A stretch of DNA of 64,000 nt from Schoenoplectus triqueter. Its lineage: Eukaryota > Streptophyta > Magnoliopsida > Poales > Cyperaceae. The position numbers were made by a program, and so were the translations under genes. The notes below the pieces were generated by a model. That model made no database searches. It had not been told where the DNA came from and saw only the letters and a list, made by a program, of their open reading frames with translations. The first letter of the stretch is position 1. The number at the start of each line of letters is the position of its first letter. The stretch is taken from the NCBI GenBank assembly GCA_964058805.1, contig CAXKVV010000058.1:1-64000 (forward strand), in the 5' to 3' direction. This document shows, in pieces, positions 49,683 through 61,270 of this stretch.

Positions 49683-50508
49683 TGTTTTATTTTTTATCTT
49701 TATTATTGTATTAGAACTCTATTATGGAGATTTTATTGTGTTATTTTATTTAGTATATTATTATGATTTGATTGTTGTATCTTATTTAGTACTTTATTAT
49801 CTCTTGTTGATTGTTATATTTTTTATGACATTATTTACTTCTCTATTATGACTTTATTTGATACTTTATTTTTAATATGATAAATAATAATTTTATAATT
49901 CGATAAATAATTATTTGATATATCAATAATATGTAACCTCCTATAAAGAAATGAAAACGAAAGAAAAAATAAATCTAATTTTGATAAGAGAGAATTAGTC
50001 TCTAATTTGTATATTACCATATTATTCAATTTAAATAATTTAATATTCTCAAATTGAATAATAAAAATACTACTCAAAATAAATTATATAATAAAATCAG
50101 TAATATAGACTATATAATAAAATTATTAATAGCAAAAGCGTCACTGGTAGTGGCGCGTTTATAGCAAGAATGCAACTGTCAGTGGCGCGTTTGCTTCACG
50201 CCACTACCAGTGGCACGCTGTCATTCGTAGATCTCCAATTACAGTTTTATCACTCTTATTTTTAATAATATAATTTTTATAATTATTAAATAAAATAAAT
50301 CTGTTTTTTTTATTTAGAGATTCATTGTTTAGATTATCAAAATAATTCATTGTGAATCTATCCCCTCTCTTAAAAGATATGATGAATTATAAATTCGACA
50401 CACGCTGTCCACATTTTGGAGCATCAACATAGCAGGTTTACAGCACGTCATAAAAAAAGAACCTGAAATATTTGATATTATGAGTTTATGATGTCGCAAA
50501 GTAATTAT

Positions 50509-50995
50509 TAGAGGTGGCAATCGAGTGGGTCAAGTCGGTTTGATTTTCTGGAAGAAATCGGATCGGATCAGTTTGATTTTTTAGAAGAAATCAGATCGTT
50601 TCAGGATCGGATCAGATCGGGTCAATTTATATGTTGTGTTTTTTAGATCTTTGATAGATTTTGATTAGATTGCAGATCATTTGATCTCGGGTTAAGTTGG
50701 ATTCGGATTGGATCAATTTGACTTTTTTAAAAAATCAGATTAAGCCGGATTCAAATCCAGACAGATCGGACAGATTTCTCGGGTCGGGTCAGCCTCCACC
50801 ATCTCTTACTAAGCGACGAGATCCGCTGCTCGTAAAAAAACGAGCAGGATTCTGCTCGTCTGTATCGGACGGTACGAGTTTATTTGATATCTTCGAAATT
50901 TATGTACGCATTTTTCGAGGTAATCTTCATCATTTGATTTACAAGTAGTTTTCAGCTCGTTTTTTTTACAAATAGCGGATTCTCACCCCCTCTTA
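50509..50995. mobile_element. probable hAT MITE with GATCGG-type repeats
   Basis: The left end TAGAGGTGGCAATCG and the right end read inward, TAAGAGGGGGTGAGAA, are similar. Flanks GTAATTAT and CTAATTAT match at 7 of 8 positions, fitting an 8-bp hAT duplication. The left half is rich in GGATCGGATC and GGGTC words. Less certain than the elements at 13038 and 56659 because both the TIR and the TSD are imperfect. Confidence 0.5.
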
Positions 50996-51223
50996 CTAAT
51001 TATGCCAGGTGTCAGGGCAGTTCCGCCATTTAAAAATATTTCAAAAAAGCATTTAACTCGTCCGCTCTCCTGTCCTGAAACGACGCAAGTCGCCGACCCG
51101 TTTTAATTTTTTTTCCTTGGGCAACCCATTTAAATTCTGTCTATCCCTTCCTCCCTCTCGCTTTGTCTCTAGTTTTTGGAAAGGATTCTTGAATTCAGGC
51201 GGTCCCCATTCTTCATTAACAAG

Positions 51224-51855
51224 GTGGGTTTGCAACATTGCTATTTTCTGACAAATGAGTCCCTTGAATCGAATTGCTCGTTGCTCAATTTTGAAAGTTC
51301 TGTACTTTCTCTTCGGTTTGATTTTCAAGATGTGTTTTCTCTGTTGATTACTTGCTATATCTTTGGATAAGTAAGGTTTTTCTGAGGAAGTCCACGACCC
51401 TGTCTTTTCATTTAGTTTTCTTTGATTTTCTTCAAGATTTTACTGAAAAAGATTTATCATTTATCTCTGTAGATTTGTGAATTTTCCTTCTTGGAAAAAT
51501 ATTTACTTCTTAGTGACGAAGTAACTGATGTTCTGAAAGGGTCTTCTTGGAAAAATAACTGATGTGCTATTTCTTGGTTGCTAATATATTTTTAGTCCAA
51601 TTTTTCCCTCGCATATTTGTTATTCTTGGAATTTCTCTTGATGAATTGTTACTTTTGCGTGAAATATACTGATCCCTGCATGGATTAATGCTCAGAGTCT
51701 TTTCAGTATGTGCTAGTAACTTTCTTATAACAAACTTTTAACTTAACAAGATCCAGAGCCCTTAAAATCTTGCAACATTTATAGTTCAATCAGAAAAGCA
51801 TTAAGAGTATTATATCAAATTTGACAGTAACTATATTTTTGGTTCTTCTCCCCAG
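51224..51855 (+). other. probable 5' UTR intron of the syntaxin gene
   Basis: A donor AAG/GTGGGT at 51224 and an acceptor CCCCAG at 51855 bracket a T-rich stretch of 632 bp that ends 12 bp before the start codon. A 5' leader intron with an otherwise uninterrupted CDS is common in plant SYP1 genes. Not proven from sequence alone; another donor near 51370 is possible. Confidence 0.45.
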
Positions 51856-51867
51856 ATAGTTTCAAAG

Positions 51868-52779
51868 ATGAACAATCTAATGACCAAATCCTTCCTGAAC
51901 TATGGCGAGCTGAAGAAGCAAGCTCTAGATGAATCAAGTACAGATCTCAAGGCAGTAAATGCAGTCCTTGGTGTAACACCAGCCGAGGAAGCCAATCTTT
52001 CTGAATTTTTCGAAGAAATCAACATAATCCAGTCTGAAATCAACACCGTCAATGGCCTCCTCTCTGATCTAACTATGCTTCACCAGGAGTCGAAATCGCT
52101 ACATGTACCGCGCCTCCTACGTGGAGCTCATGACCGTATGGATGCTGATATGGCATTGATTCTTCGTAATGCAAAAATCATCAAGGCCCGATTGCAACTC
52201 CTTGACAGATCAAACATAACCAATCAAAACCTCTCAAAAAAATTTGCAGAAGGAAGTATGGTGGATCGAACCCGCTTGTCGGTGACTAATGGGGTCAGAA
52301 CCAAGTTGAGAGAACTGATGAATGGGTTTCAGGTGCTGAGAGATGAAATAGTTGCAGATCATAGAGAGAATCTCAAGAGGAGGTACTTCAATGCCACTGG
52401 AGAGGAGGCAACTGAGGAGGTGATTGAGAAGATGCTGTCTAATGGAGACAAAATGGAGATTTTGAGTGTTGCCAAGGGGGAGATGGATTTGGAGATGGTG
52501 GAGCGGGATAAGGCAGTGAGTGATATCAGGAGGAGCTTGGTGAAGTTGCACCAAGTTTTTCAGGATATGGCAGTTATGGTGGAGACCCAAGAGGAAAAGT
52601 TGAATGATATAGAGGTGAATCTCACTTATGCAAAAGACTATGCAAGTGGAGGTACAGAAAATCTTCTTGCAGCAACTGCCATGAAGAAGAGAGGTGATAA
52701 GAACTGCTTCCTGTTGATCTCTGCCAGTGTCGTCTCAGTTATTGTGTTCTTAGTTTGTATCATAATTACACAGAGTTAG
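51868..52779 (+). CDS. Qa-SNARE syntaxin, SYP112-like, 303 aa
   Basis: Single-exon ORF starting MNNLMTKSFLNYGELKKQA, the invariant start of plasma-membrane SYP1 syntaxins (MNDLMTKSFxSYVELKK). An Habc helical region (about residues 40-160) includes IIKARLQLLDRSN and VDRTRLSVTNGVRTKL. The SNARE helix (about 208-270) contains LHQVFQDMAVMVETQ with the zero-layer Gln in ETQEE. One C-terminal membrane anchor (about 280-300) follows KKRGDKN. The GGTENLLAATAMKK segment and the short tail after the anchor resemble SYP112 more than KNOLLE/SYP111 or SYP121. Qa-SNAREs drive vesicle fusion at the plasma membrane or cell plate. The nearest competing name is another SYP11/12 member. Intact. Confidence 0.92.
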   Translation: MNNLMTKSFLNYGELKKQALDESSTDLKAVNAVLGVTPAEEANLSEFFEEINIIQSEINTVNGLLSDLTMLHQESKSLHVPRLLRGAHDRMDADMALILRNAKIIKARLQLLDRSNITNQNLSKKFAEGSMVDRTRLSVTNGVRTKLRELMNGFQVLRDEIVADHRENLKRRYFNATGEEATEEVIEKMLSNGDKMEILSVAKGEMDLEMVERDKAVSDIRRSLVKLHQVFQDMAVMVETQEEKLNDIEVNLTYAKDYASGGTENLLAATAMKKRGDKNCFLLISASVVSVIVFLVCIIITQS

Positions 52780-53399
52780 GAGATCTTTTTTTAATAAAAG
52801 TTTTTGTTGCATTACTCTGTTTATTTAGTTTGATGGGAGAAAGATGACCAACTGTGTGTTTGCTTAGTATGATATTTACTTTAGCACTCTATAGATTTTT
52901 ATTATTTTTTCTTAATGTTATCGCACCTCTTAAAAGAAGAAAAAGTGACATTTTTCACCCTGAGAGGAATTTGTACTTGCATTATATATTTTTCTGGAAG
53001 TTAAATTGGAACCAAAACAAACAAAATGCACGGAGGTCTTATTTCCCTTTATGTATTTGGAATTTGGAAAGATCTCTTGAATCGCCATACATATTGTTCA
53101 ATGAAGTTTCTTTCCTATAGTTGGTGTATTATAATTGTTGGCGGCCGCATAGGCATTCCGCATTTACAAATTCTTAATACCAGTATTAGTTGGATATATG
53201 GCGTCACATTTACTATCAGGCCTGATGTTAATTTGCAGTTACACATCATGTAAAACATAACAAATTACTATAAAAATGTTCCAAATCAACTTTTGATAAA
53301 TACAAGTAAAATATTACGTTAAATTATTTGCTTTCGAAATGGTGTAAAAAACCTATCACATCAAATTAGTCATCCTATAAATCAAGGCCAGAAAGCTCA
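52780..53399. other. syntaxin 3' UTR and spacer
   Basis: AATAAAAG-type sequence at 52793 could be a polyadenylation signal. No other gene seen. Confidence 0.4.
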
Positions 53400-56300
53400 A
53401 CATCCTTGGTGCAGGGTCGATATGCAGCAAAGGTACTGCCCCTAGAGAACGAGCCAGGATTGAAGCATATAATAGAGGTATATGGTCCATCATCAGGACC
53501 CGATAGGGGAGATTTTTTTCAACAAATTAAAGAAGAAAAGAGTGAGGAAGGAATGCCATGGACGGTATGTGGAGACTTTAACTTAGTGTTAAGAAGTGAG
53601 GAGAGAACATCTCAAATCTTGTGGCCTAGAGATAGAGCATTTCGGAGTCTGATAAATGACTTAGCTCTCATCAATCTTCCACTGTCAGATCGCAAATATA
53701 CATGGGTCAACAGTATTAGTAAGGCCAGATTGGACAGATTTCTCATATCTCAAGATTGGAATGTGTTGTTTCCAACATCCACACAAAGCTCAATGCCTAC
53801 TATGGTGTCAGATCACTGTCCAATCATTTGTCAATGTTCTACTGAATTTCCAAAGCCAAATACGTTTCAGTTTGAAAATTACTGGCTTAAACTGCCAGAG
53901 TTCCAAGAGCTGGTGTTAAATACATGGCAACAACATGGAAAAACAGTCACACCGTCTCAATTACAAGAAAAACTGGTCATGTAGAGAAGATGCATTGCTC
54001 ATTGGAGAAGAGATAGACTTGGAGATATCAATAATCAAGAGAAAATCTGTAAAACAGCATTGAAATGGCTTGAGAAGCAGGAGAAAAATAGACATATCAC
54101 ATCTCTGAAAAAGATAATGAAAAAGATTTTACGAGAGAGATTTGAAGAAATATCAATAATCAAAGAGATAATTTGGAGTCAAAGGACCAAAAGGCAATGG
54201 ATTAGAGAGGGGGATAAGAATACTCCGTTCTTTCACACGGTGGCCACAATACAGAAGAGATAAAATACAGTTTATATGTTAAGAGATCAATATGGAGAAC
54301 ATACAAGTCATGGTGAGAAAGCTACAATTTTCTTTCAGTATTTTGTGAATTTAATTGGATTGGAAGATAATTCAGACAGACAATTTAATTTTCAACGCAT
54401 ATATGATGAGCCGATGAGAATGGAAGGTCTCACAGAAACAGTGAGAGAATAGGAAATAAAAGAAGTGATCACCCATTGGCCTAATAAGAAAGCACCAGGA
54501 CAACGCATTTTATCAAAGATTTTGGCTCAAAGATTGCAGATTCATATGTCTCACTTATTGTAGCCAACACAAACAGGGTTTCTGAAGGGTAGACACATCC
54601 TAGAAGGTTTTTTTTATGCACAGGAGGTTATTCAGTCAGCAACAAAGCAAAATAAAGAAATTGCAGTATTCAAGGCTGATATATACAAGGCGTTTGATTC
54701 CCTGAATTGGAAGTTCTTGCTGTAATGTTTGGCAGTTAGAGGCTTTGATGACAAATGGGTGAGTTGGATTGAGCACTTAATTTTATAAGGCCACTCACAA
54801 GTTGTGCTTAATTCAGTGGCAAGAAGAAGAATTCACTTGAAGAGAGGGGTGAGACAAGGGGATCCAATTTCACCATATTTGTTTAATATTGCAATGGACT
54901 TCTTGGTAACATGGGTGAAGAGATTAAACAGTTTAAACCTTCTGCAACCAGTATTCCCTGGATGTAAGAGTTGTTTGTTGTATGTATGATGATACGCTTC
55001 TACTGGTAAAACCTCAAATTCAGCAATTGCAATTTCTTAAGGTTATATTGCAGATATTTGGAGAAATGTCAGGATTGAGAATCAATATGCAAAAATCAGA
55101 GTTATTGATCACCTCAATGAGGGAAGAGCAAGTATAGAGCTTGGCTCAAGTTATAAACTGTAAATATGCAATATTTCCGTTTAAATACTTGGGATTGTCA
55201 TTATCTGATAGAAAGCTGCAAAGACAACATTATAGACTGTTAGTGGATAATATTCAAGATAGACTGCCAGGATGGCAGACTAGTAAGCTATCAATAGCAG
55301 GAAGAAAGATTCTAACAAATGCAGTGTTATCCGCTAAACCGATATATTTCATGTAGTCTTTCTACTTTCTAAATGGGTAATTAAGGAAATTGATAAAATC
55401 AGGAGAAGATTCTTATGGCACGGGCATAAAGAAGAACTACAAGATAAAAAACCGATGTGTCTAGTGAATTGGAGGGTAGTTACAATGAGTAGAAGTTTTG
55501 GAGGACTTGGTGTTAGAGATTTAAGTATCATGAATCAATCACTCATTGCCAAATGGGTGTGGCAATGGGTGACAGCGGCGAAATGGTGGAAGGAGACAAT
55601 TCAGTTAAGTTACCCTTCAGAGAAACCATGGGAGATGAATGATGTACCTAGTTTTTGGATGAACGTGAAGAAGTGTAGCCATATAATTTAATTTTCCATA
55701 CGTTTTTAATTGGACAATGGGAATATGATTAGGTTTTGGGAAGATATTTGGCTGGATCAGCCATTGCAGATGAAGTTTCCCACGCTATATCAGATGTCTC
55801 TGCAAAGGAAACGCACTGTGCAAGAGATTTACTCCATGGGAACATGGAAATTATTGTTTGCTGGAACATTATCACGACAAGATCAGCAACACTTACAGAA
55901 ATTGAGAAGGAACTTAGAGGGCATTACTCCCAATGATCAAGACACATATATGGCATTATGGATAAGAGAAGGATCTCAATTCACAGTTAAGTCTCACTAC
56001 AAGTTTATGCAACAAGGCCTCCACGTGTTATAGTGTTCAGTTGGTTGTTATTGCGTAATGCAATATTAATAATTGATAATCTAAGGAAGAGGGGGTGGCA
56101 AATGTCGAGTATCTGTAGTATGTGCTATCAAAAGGAGGAAACAGTTGCACATCTATTTACTAAATGCAGTTTCATTAAGCAACTACGGATATATATACAT
56201 GATGACGTGAAGTCATGTACTGTATATTCCTTGAGCTTCAAACAAGGTGACATCTTTAGCATGATAGTCGATACAGAGGATATTAAATGGAGAAGATAGC

Positions 56301-56570
56301 AAATGACTACATGCTTTGTTATATGGCGAGAAAGGTGTGCAAGAATATTCATGAGGAAAATAAATCGCCATTGATGTTAGTGAGAGAAATCTTGCTAGAG
56401 TACAAAACCTGATTTGAAAGGTGATTATGTAATATTATAAAGTAAAATTTTTTTTTTTATTTTAGATTTTTTGTATTTTTAGGTTTATAGAAAATCTGTA
56501 ATACAGTCATGTAAACTTACAGATTAATAAAATTTGGAGGCGTGACCTCCATCTTTTTTATCAAAAAAAA
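53400..56570 (+). mobile_element. degenerate L1-like LINE retrotransposon
   Basis: The plus strand reads, with many stops and frame changes, an APE endonuclease piece (PWTVCGDFNLVLRSEERTS, YTWVNSISKARLDRFLIS, MVSDHCPIIC at 53540-53850), a linker (RQWIREGDKNTPFFHTVAT), reverse transcriptase pieces (NKKAPGQ, TQTGFLKGRHILEGFFYAQE, VFKADIYKAFDSLNWKFL, RRIHLKRGVRQGDPISPYLF), and the C-terminal zinc-binding region (ICSMCYQKEETVAHLFTKC). About 50 codons of reverse transcriptase are deleted at 54500 and the FADD-box region is badly eroded. The 5' end is truncated. The 3' end is TTTTATCAAAAAAAA at about 56570. No TSD found. Confidence 0.9.
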
Positions 56571-56658
56571 ATGGTACCATTACCAATATCATCTGGACTA
56601 GGAATAAACAAAAAGCGACTTTGCTCCATTATTCTTTTCCGAGATTGAATCATTTCAC

Positions 56659-57186
56659 TAGAGCTGCAAACGAGTCGAGTCGAGTCGAGTTGGGCTTAAC
56701 TCAAGCTCGGCTCATAAAAATTCGAGTCGAGCCGAGCCGAGCTCGTAAAACGCTTCGAGCTGAAAAGCCTAGCTCAAAATTGGTATATCAATTTGACATT
56801 TAAATTTTGTACATCTACAAACTATAAGGTTGGCACATCTAGAATATTGGTATGAGAATTAGTACAAAATTGGTATATCAACAAACTATGTTTTCAATGA
56901 CATATTCGCTACATTAATTTGGATGGATAGACCAATAAAAAACTATCGAGTCAGATATACGAATATAATTACGAGCGAGTAAGAGATGTCTTTAAACCGC
57001 TGACATGGTGAGATGGTGAGAGATGATGAGAGAGGAGTTATCGGATTAGAGTTCGGCAAAAAAAATATAAACTATTTTTTATTCGAGCTGAGTTGAGCCA
57101 CGAGCCGAGCCGGCCCCAACTCAAACTCGGCTCATTTAACTACCGAGTCAAATTAGCTCGAGCCCGAGTTTTTTTGTGCAGCCCTA
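56659..57186. mobile_element. hAT MITE with GAGTCGAGCC-type repeats
   Basis: Flanked by a perfect 8-bp duplication CATTTCAC (56651-56658 and 57187-57194). Ends are inverted: TAGAGCTGCAAACGAGTCGA on the left and TAGGGCTGCACAAAAAAACT read inward from the right, each followed by GAGTCGAGCCGAGC- or GGGCTCGAGC-type words. The middle is AT-rich. 528 bp, no ORF with known similarity. This is a widespread plant MITE type by its TAGGGCTGCAAAC end. Confidence 0.92.
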
Positions 57187-57194
57187 CATTTCAC

Positions 57195-57608
57195 CAAGCT
57201 TCTTAAATTACATTCTGCATTGAATATCAAAAAAATATTCCCTATAATAAAATGACAGCTTTAAATAAATGACATGCATTAGCATATAAGCTTCATCAAG
57301 TAGTTACTTTGTTCCTTGTTAAATAAATAAACAAACAAATTGGTACTATAAGCTTCAACCAATTAAATCCTTCATCCCCTGGACATTTGCAGAGTTGAAA
57401 AGGGATCAGAATAAAAGTTTGTATTGTTCACACATTTTTCTTCATACCAGAATATATATGCTTCCACAATGATAAAGAAGTAACAATATAAACCAAAATC
57501 ACAAATTTGAACGCAGAAACCTAAATCAATGCATAAATCTCAAGATTTCATATCATTTGAAAATCAGATGAAATTAGAAACTTCACAACAAATGTTTTTG
57601 CTCAGTAC
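57195..57608. other. spacer where the 3' exons of DPB2 should lie
   Basis: No polymerase-like exon can be read on the minus strand here, although DPB2 needs roughly 200 more residues after the exon ending at 57609. Confidence 0.5.
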
Positions 57609-59699
57609 CTGAAATCTGAGAAAGAATGGAAAGCAAGATTAAAAGGTTTAGAGCAGAAGTTTCCCATTAAGACAAATAGAGATGGTACTGTCTCCACATT
57701 CTCGTACCCATCCAGAACCACCCCTAGCTTTTCCATGGTCTTGTCAGATGCATAAATTTTTAGGAGAAGAAAACATAAGAAAAAAATTTATATGAAACAA
57801 TTTTTCCAGATACAATGCATATTCAACCCCTTTAGTATAAAATAAGTCAGAACATAATTCCACTGAATTTGTATGCTTATTTCAACAAGGCTCCTAACAT
57901 AATTTTGTTCAGTCAGCCCCAAATTTTGTGGTGATGCAATCCAGGCCCTCCACCAAATATATGGCAGTCTGCTGACAGACTACTGATTTACATGCTATTG
58001 ACTATGGAGGTTTTCACTGGAGAAAACATTTATTTTTCATATGATCTTACTACTCTCCCCTACACCCAATGACCAAATTTTGGCTCTTCACTGTTGCAAG
58101 AATATACATGAGGTTATAATGTTTGTCAGGTTATAGATCAAACTACCAAAAAAATTAAGTGCTGTATCCACCTCTTCATCATCCAACCACACATCCGAAA
58201 GGACGACAAACATGTCATTCACTGCCATCTTTTCTAATTCTGACAGCCTGAGCTGTTAAGAAAAGGACAAAACAGATTGTTAGCAGACTATAGATCATAT
58301 GGTCTTTGCAAAGTTACAATGTCAAAATGCAACTCTCTTTTTTTTCTTTTGTTGTTGTTCTGCCAACTTGAATTGATACTTATAATATTGTCAACTATGC
58401 CTTTAAATTTGGAACAGGAAAAAAATTCAATTACAGATACATATATGATCCCATAAAAAATGAAGGAGATATAACTGCAATCATAAAAATTGTATGCCCC
58501 TGGATATGAAAACAATGCATGCTCCAAACAAACATGATACAGACCATTAGAAAACATGGAAAGGCCAACTGCACCCACCTTACTCCGTGGAAACCTATAG
58601 TAGCCTTATTTAAGATCTACCACCGGAGAAGCAAGTAAAAAGTCAATTCTGACACTATCAAGGAAATTAGGACAGTAAAGGCTTGTGGTATTTCAAATGG
58701 TTTAGAGATATATGTTAAACAATCATCATCTTTCATGTGTAAACCAGAACTTTGATGCCTTTAGCGCCAGGTCTGAAAGAAATTTCAAAGTAAAAGCGGA
58801 AGTGAGAGAAATTACAGTATCTTCGGGTGATAAAAGGCCACCACCAAAAAAATCAAGCCCCATCAATTGCTTTAGGGAGACTTCTCTATTTTCTGAAGGC
58901 GGGAATCCACATGTACTGACCTGTTTATTTGTTGAACAGTCAAGAAAACTTGAAACACATCCAAATCAATGTCACTGGTGCACATTAAATGGATATTCTC
59001 AACATCTGCATACAGCATATACACCTTTTTTTTCTATTTGCTACTTAACCAACAATATGGTGCAGACTAAGAAAAAAATGAAAAACAAATAACTACCATC
59101 TAAAAAATTTTCAATTGTTTTTTCTAGTTAGTAGGCAAAAGACCTGCTAGAATTTCATTACAAAAATAAAAAAGAGAGTACAGTATTTAGAAGGGTTATG
59201 AAATAAAAAGCAGAAAGAAGGAAATATGAAGGAATGCAGTACATAAAACAAATCCAGGAAATATAAGAAAACTTCCTCAAAAACCAATAAAGAAGTTGAC
59301 TGTAACTACACATTGGAAGTGTAGTACTCAAACCAATTACTCCTAAAGTTCAGTAGATTATACTTTATAGAACTTAAAGCCAACATCCAGAACTATCTAT
59401 GTTGATTTTAGTTATGTCAGAATACGGAGGGTTGTTATAATAAGGCCCACAATGAGAATATTGAACTAGATTAAGATCATTTGCACAATGCTGCCCTATG
59501 GTGCAAGTTCAAATAATAGACTTTGGGTGTCATATGCAAAATGAAGCATTGTATTTGATTAAAATTGCACAACAAAGAGAGGATTAATAATTCAAATGAA
59601 AGAGATAAAGAAAAAACACACCATAAAAATACAATCTGGTTGTAGTTCTCCCTCAGCCACAATTACTGTGTTCTCAACAAAGAAACCAGATGTGATTTT

Positions 59700-60039
59700 G
59701 TTTTTTACGTTAAGGAAAAGTTCATCTTCATTGCAACATTTCTCAACAAAGCGCTACAATATCTGTGAACTAAAGTTTTTTTTTAATTTTAGGCAAAGTG
59801 CGAGAGAACTCATCAATGAAAACACTATGGAAAAGGAGAGAGATAACAGTACATGAACACCAGCTTTTTCATATCAGATATAGGTCCTCTTCAAAACAAA
59901 ATAACAGAATATTTAAAATAACATATATATTATAACAAAAACAAATTAAATGGTGACGAGAGCTTTCTCCTCTTTCAGTTTTGCAGTTTGACTATTGTTT
60001 TAAAAAATAAAAAATAATATGCAAAAAAAAAGAGGATAT
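59700..60039 (-). other. U12-type AT-AC intron in DPB2
   Basis: On the minus strand the exon ends TCTGATGCA and the intron starts ATATCCTC, the U12 donor. It ends TTTTCCTTAACGTAAAAAAC, which holds the U12 branch site TTCCTTAAC and an AC acceptor; the next exon begins AAAATCACA. The junction restores SDA-KITSGFF in frame, as in DPB2 homologues. No GT-AG alternative restores this. Confidence 0.88.
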
Positions 60040-60174
60040 TGCATCAGACAAATCAATGGCAATTGCAGCTGTCAAATCCTCCAAGTAGAATCGACCTTCT
60101 TCCAGCTGAGAAATAACCCCTGTTATCCATCTTCGACCTTTGCACCCAGTTAATGACTGTATTGTTGTTATCTG

Positions 60175-60180
<6 letters not shown>

Positions 60181-60212
<32 letters not shown>
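60181..60212. repeat. poly(A)/poly(T) run
   Basis: About 32 consecutive A on plus. On minus it forms the pyrimidine tract just before the acceptor of the DPB2 exon at 60171. Confidence 0.95.
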
Positions 60213-60216
<4 letters not shown>

Positions 60217-60557
60217 GTAAAATCACCAGTACTTCCCCTAGAAAATTCAAAACAAGAACTATAATGTGATAGCATGGACCAGTATGTATTGACTGGCGTG
60301 ATAGAGATAAAGCTTTCACCAAACATTTCTTTTTTTGTTTATTTTAATTTTCTTTTTGTTTGATGAGGCTTTAAATGAAGCATAACTGCGAGAGACATTC
60401 TAGTTGGAATAAAATTTTGTTGATACCTTGCAACTCTCATCTTCCATCAATTCGGAAACAAATGCTGGTGTTGAGAAGTATTTGTCACGTGTAAGCCTCT
60501 GGAGCATCAATTGGTACCTATCCCGGTACAGTGCAGCTTTATCAACAGCTTCTCCAT

Positions 60558-61078
60558 CTAGGTTGCCCAGATTCGGCTGTATCTTGCCGTATCCCGTATC
60601 GATACGGATACGCGTGCGATTCGCGTGTCGTATACTTCAGTGGCGTATCTAAGCATATTTGCACCTTTAACTAATGGATTTGGTTAAAGATACGGCCTCG
60701 ACACTTTCTGATACGCCTCAGATTCGTTTCGTTATAATTTATGCTGATATAGGAACACCACATGCATAGATATACGGACAGCGACACAGGAGATCCCACA
60801 GAAGTCCTCTGAAATCCTTCCAAAATGAGAATGCACAGGCGCTAACCTACTCGGAGCTTTACCACTGCACTCATTGCTTGTGTTATAATGTTCTTTCAGT
60901 TATATATATTACCTCCTCATACACCTTTTGCTTTTAATTTTTTGTTTACACTACTTTTATTTTATATTTATTTATATATTACTATATAAGTATCGACGTA
61001 TCCTAACTTTTTAAAAATTTCCGTATCGCCGCACCCGCACCGTATCGGATATGATACTCGCACCCGCACCCATGCAAC
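60558..61078. mobile_element. MITE with GTATC/GATACG repeats inside a DPB2 exon
   Basis: The inserted DNA separates LPIHG from DGEAVDKAALYRDR, which are contiguous in DPB2 homologues. Its ends are similar inverted sequences: GTTGCCCAGATTCGG (left, forward) and GTTGCATGGGTGCGG (right, read inward). Subterminal zones are packed with CGTATC, GATACG and CGCACC words; the centre is AT-rich. Related in style to the hAT MITEs at 13038 and 56659. No clean 8-bp TSD could be recovered (CAACTA and CAACCTA flank it). Confidence 0.7.
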
Positions 61079-61270
61079 ATAGTTGTCCATGGATAGGCAA
61101 TTTTCCTGTATGCCTACATTGTTTATGTAAAAGCATCATTGAGGCCTTCAAAAAGTGCAATTCCAGGGTACTCCTTATAGTGAAAGAAAAATTTATTAGT
61201 ACCCTTTATCCTCTTTTACTAACCAGATTTTAAGGGAAAAAATCATTTACTCATAAAGCCTTTTCTCGGC

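Larger units (their letters stand above)
45909..50261. mobile_element. MULE-like element carrying a plant mobile domain gene
   Basis: Ends are imperfect inverted repeats of about 130-140 bp. Left: CTACGAATGGTAGCGTGCCA, then AGCAGTGACGCGAAGCAAAC. Right, read inward: CTACGAATGACAGCGTGCCA, then GGTAGTGGCGTGAAGCAAAC. Both are followed by further CACTG-rich repeats. Candidate 9-bp TSD TTAATAATA at 45900-45908 and 50262-50270 (AT-rich, so uncertain). The interior holds an AT minisatellite (46140-46900) and a decayed plant mobile domain gene. No MULE transposase was found, so it would need one in trans. Confidence 0.72.

Noticed and set aside
52234..52590. 118-codon minus frame
   Set aside because: Antisense shadow of the syntaxin.
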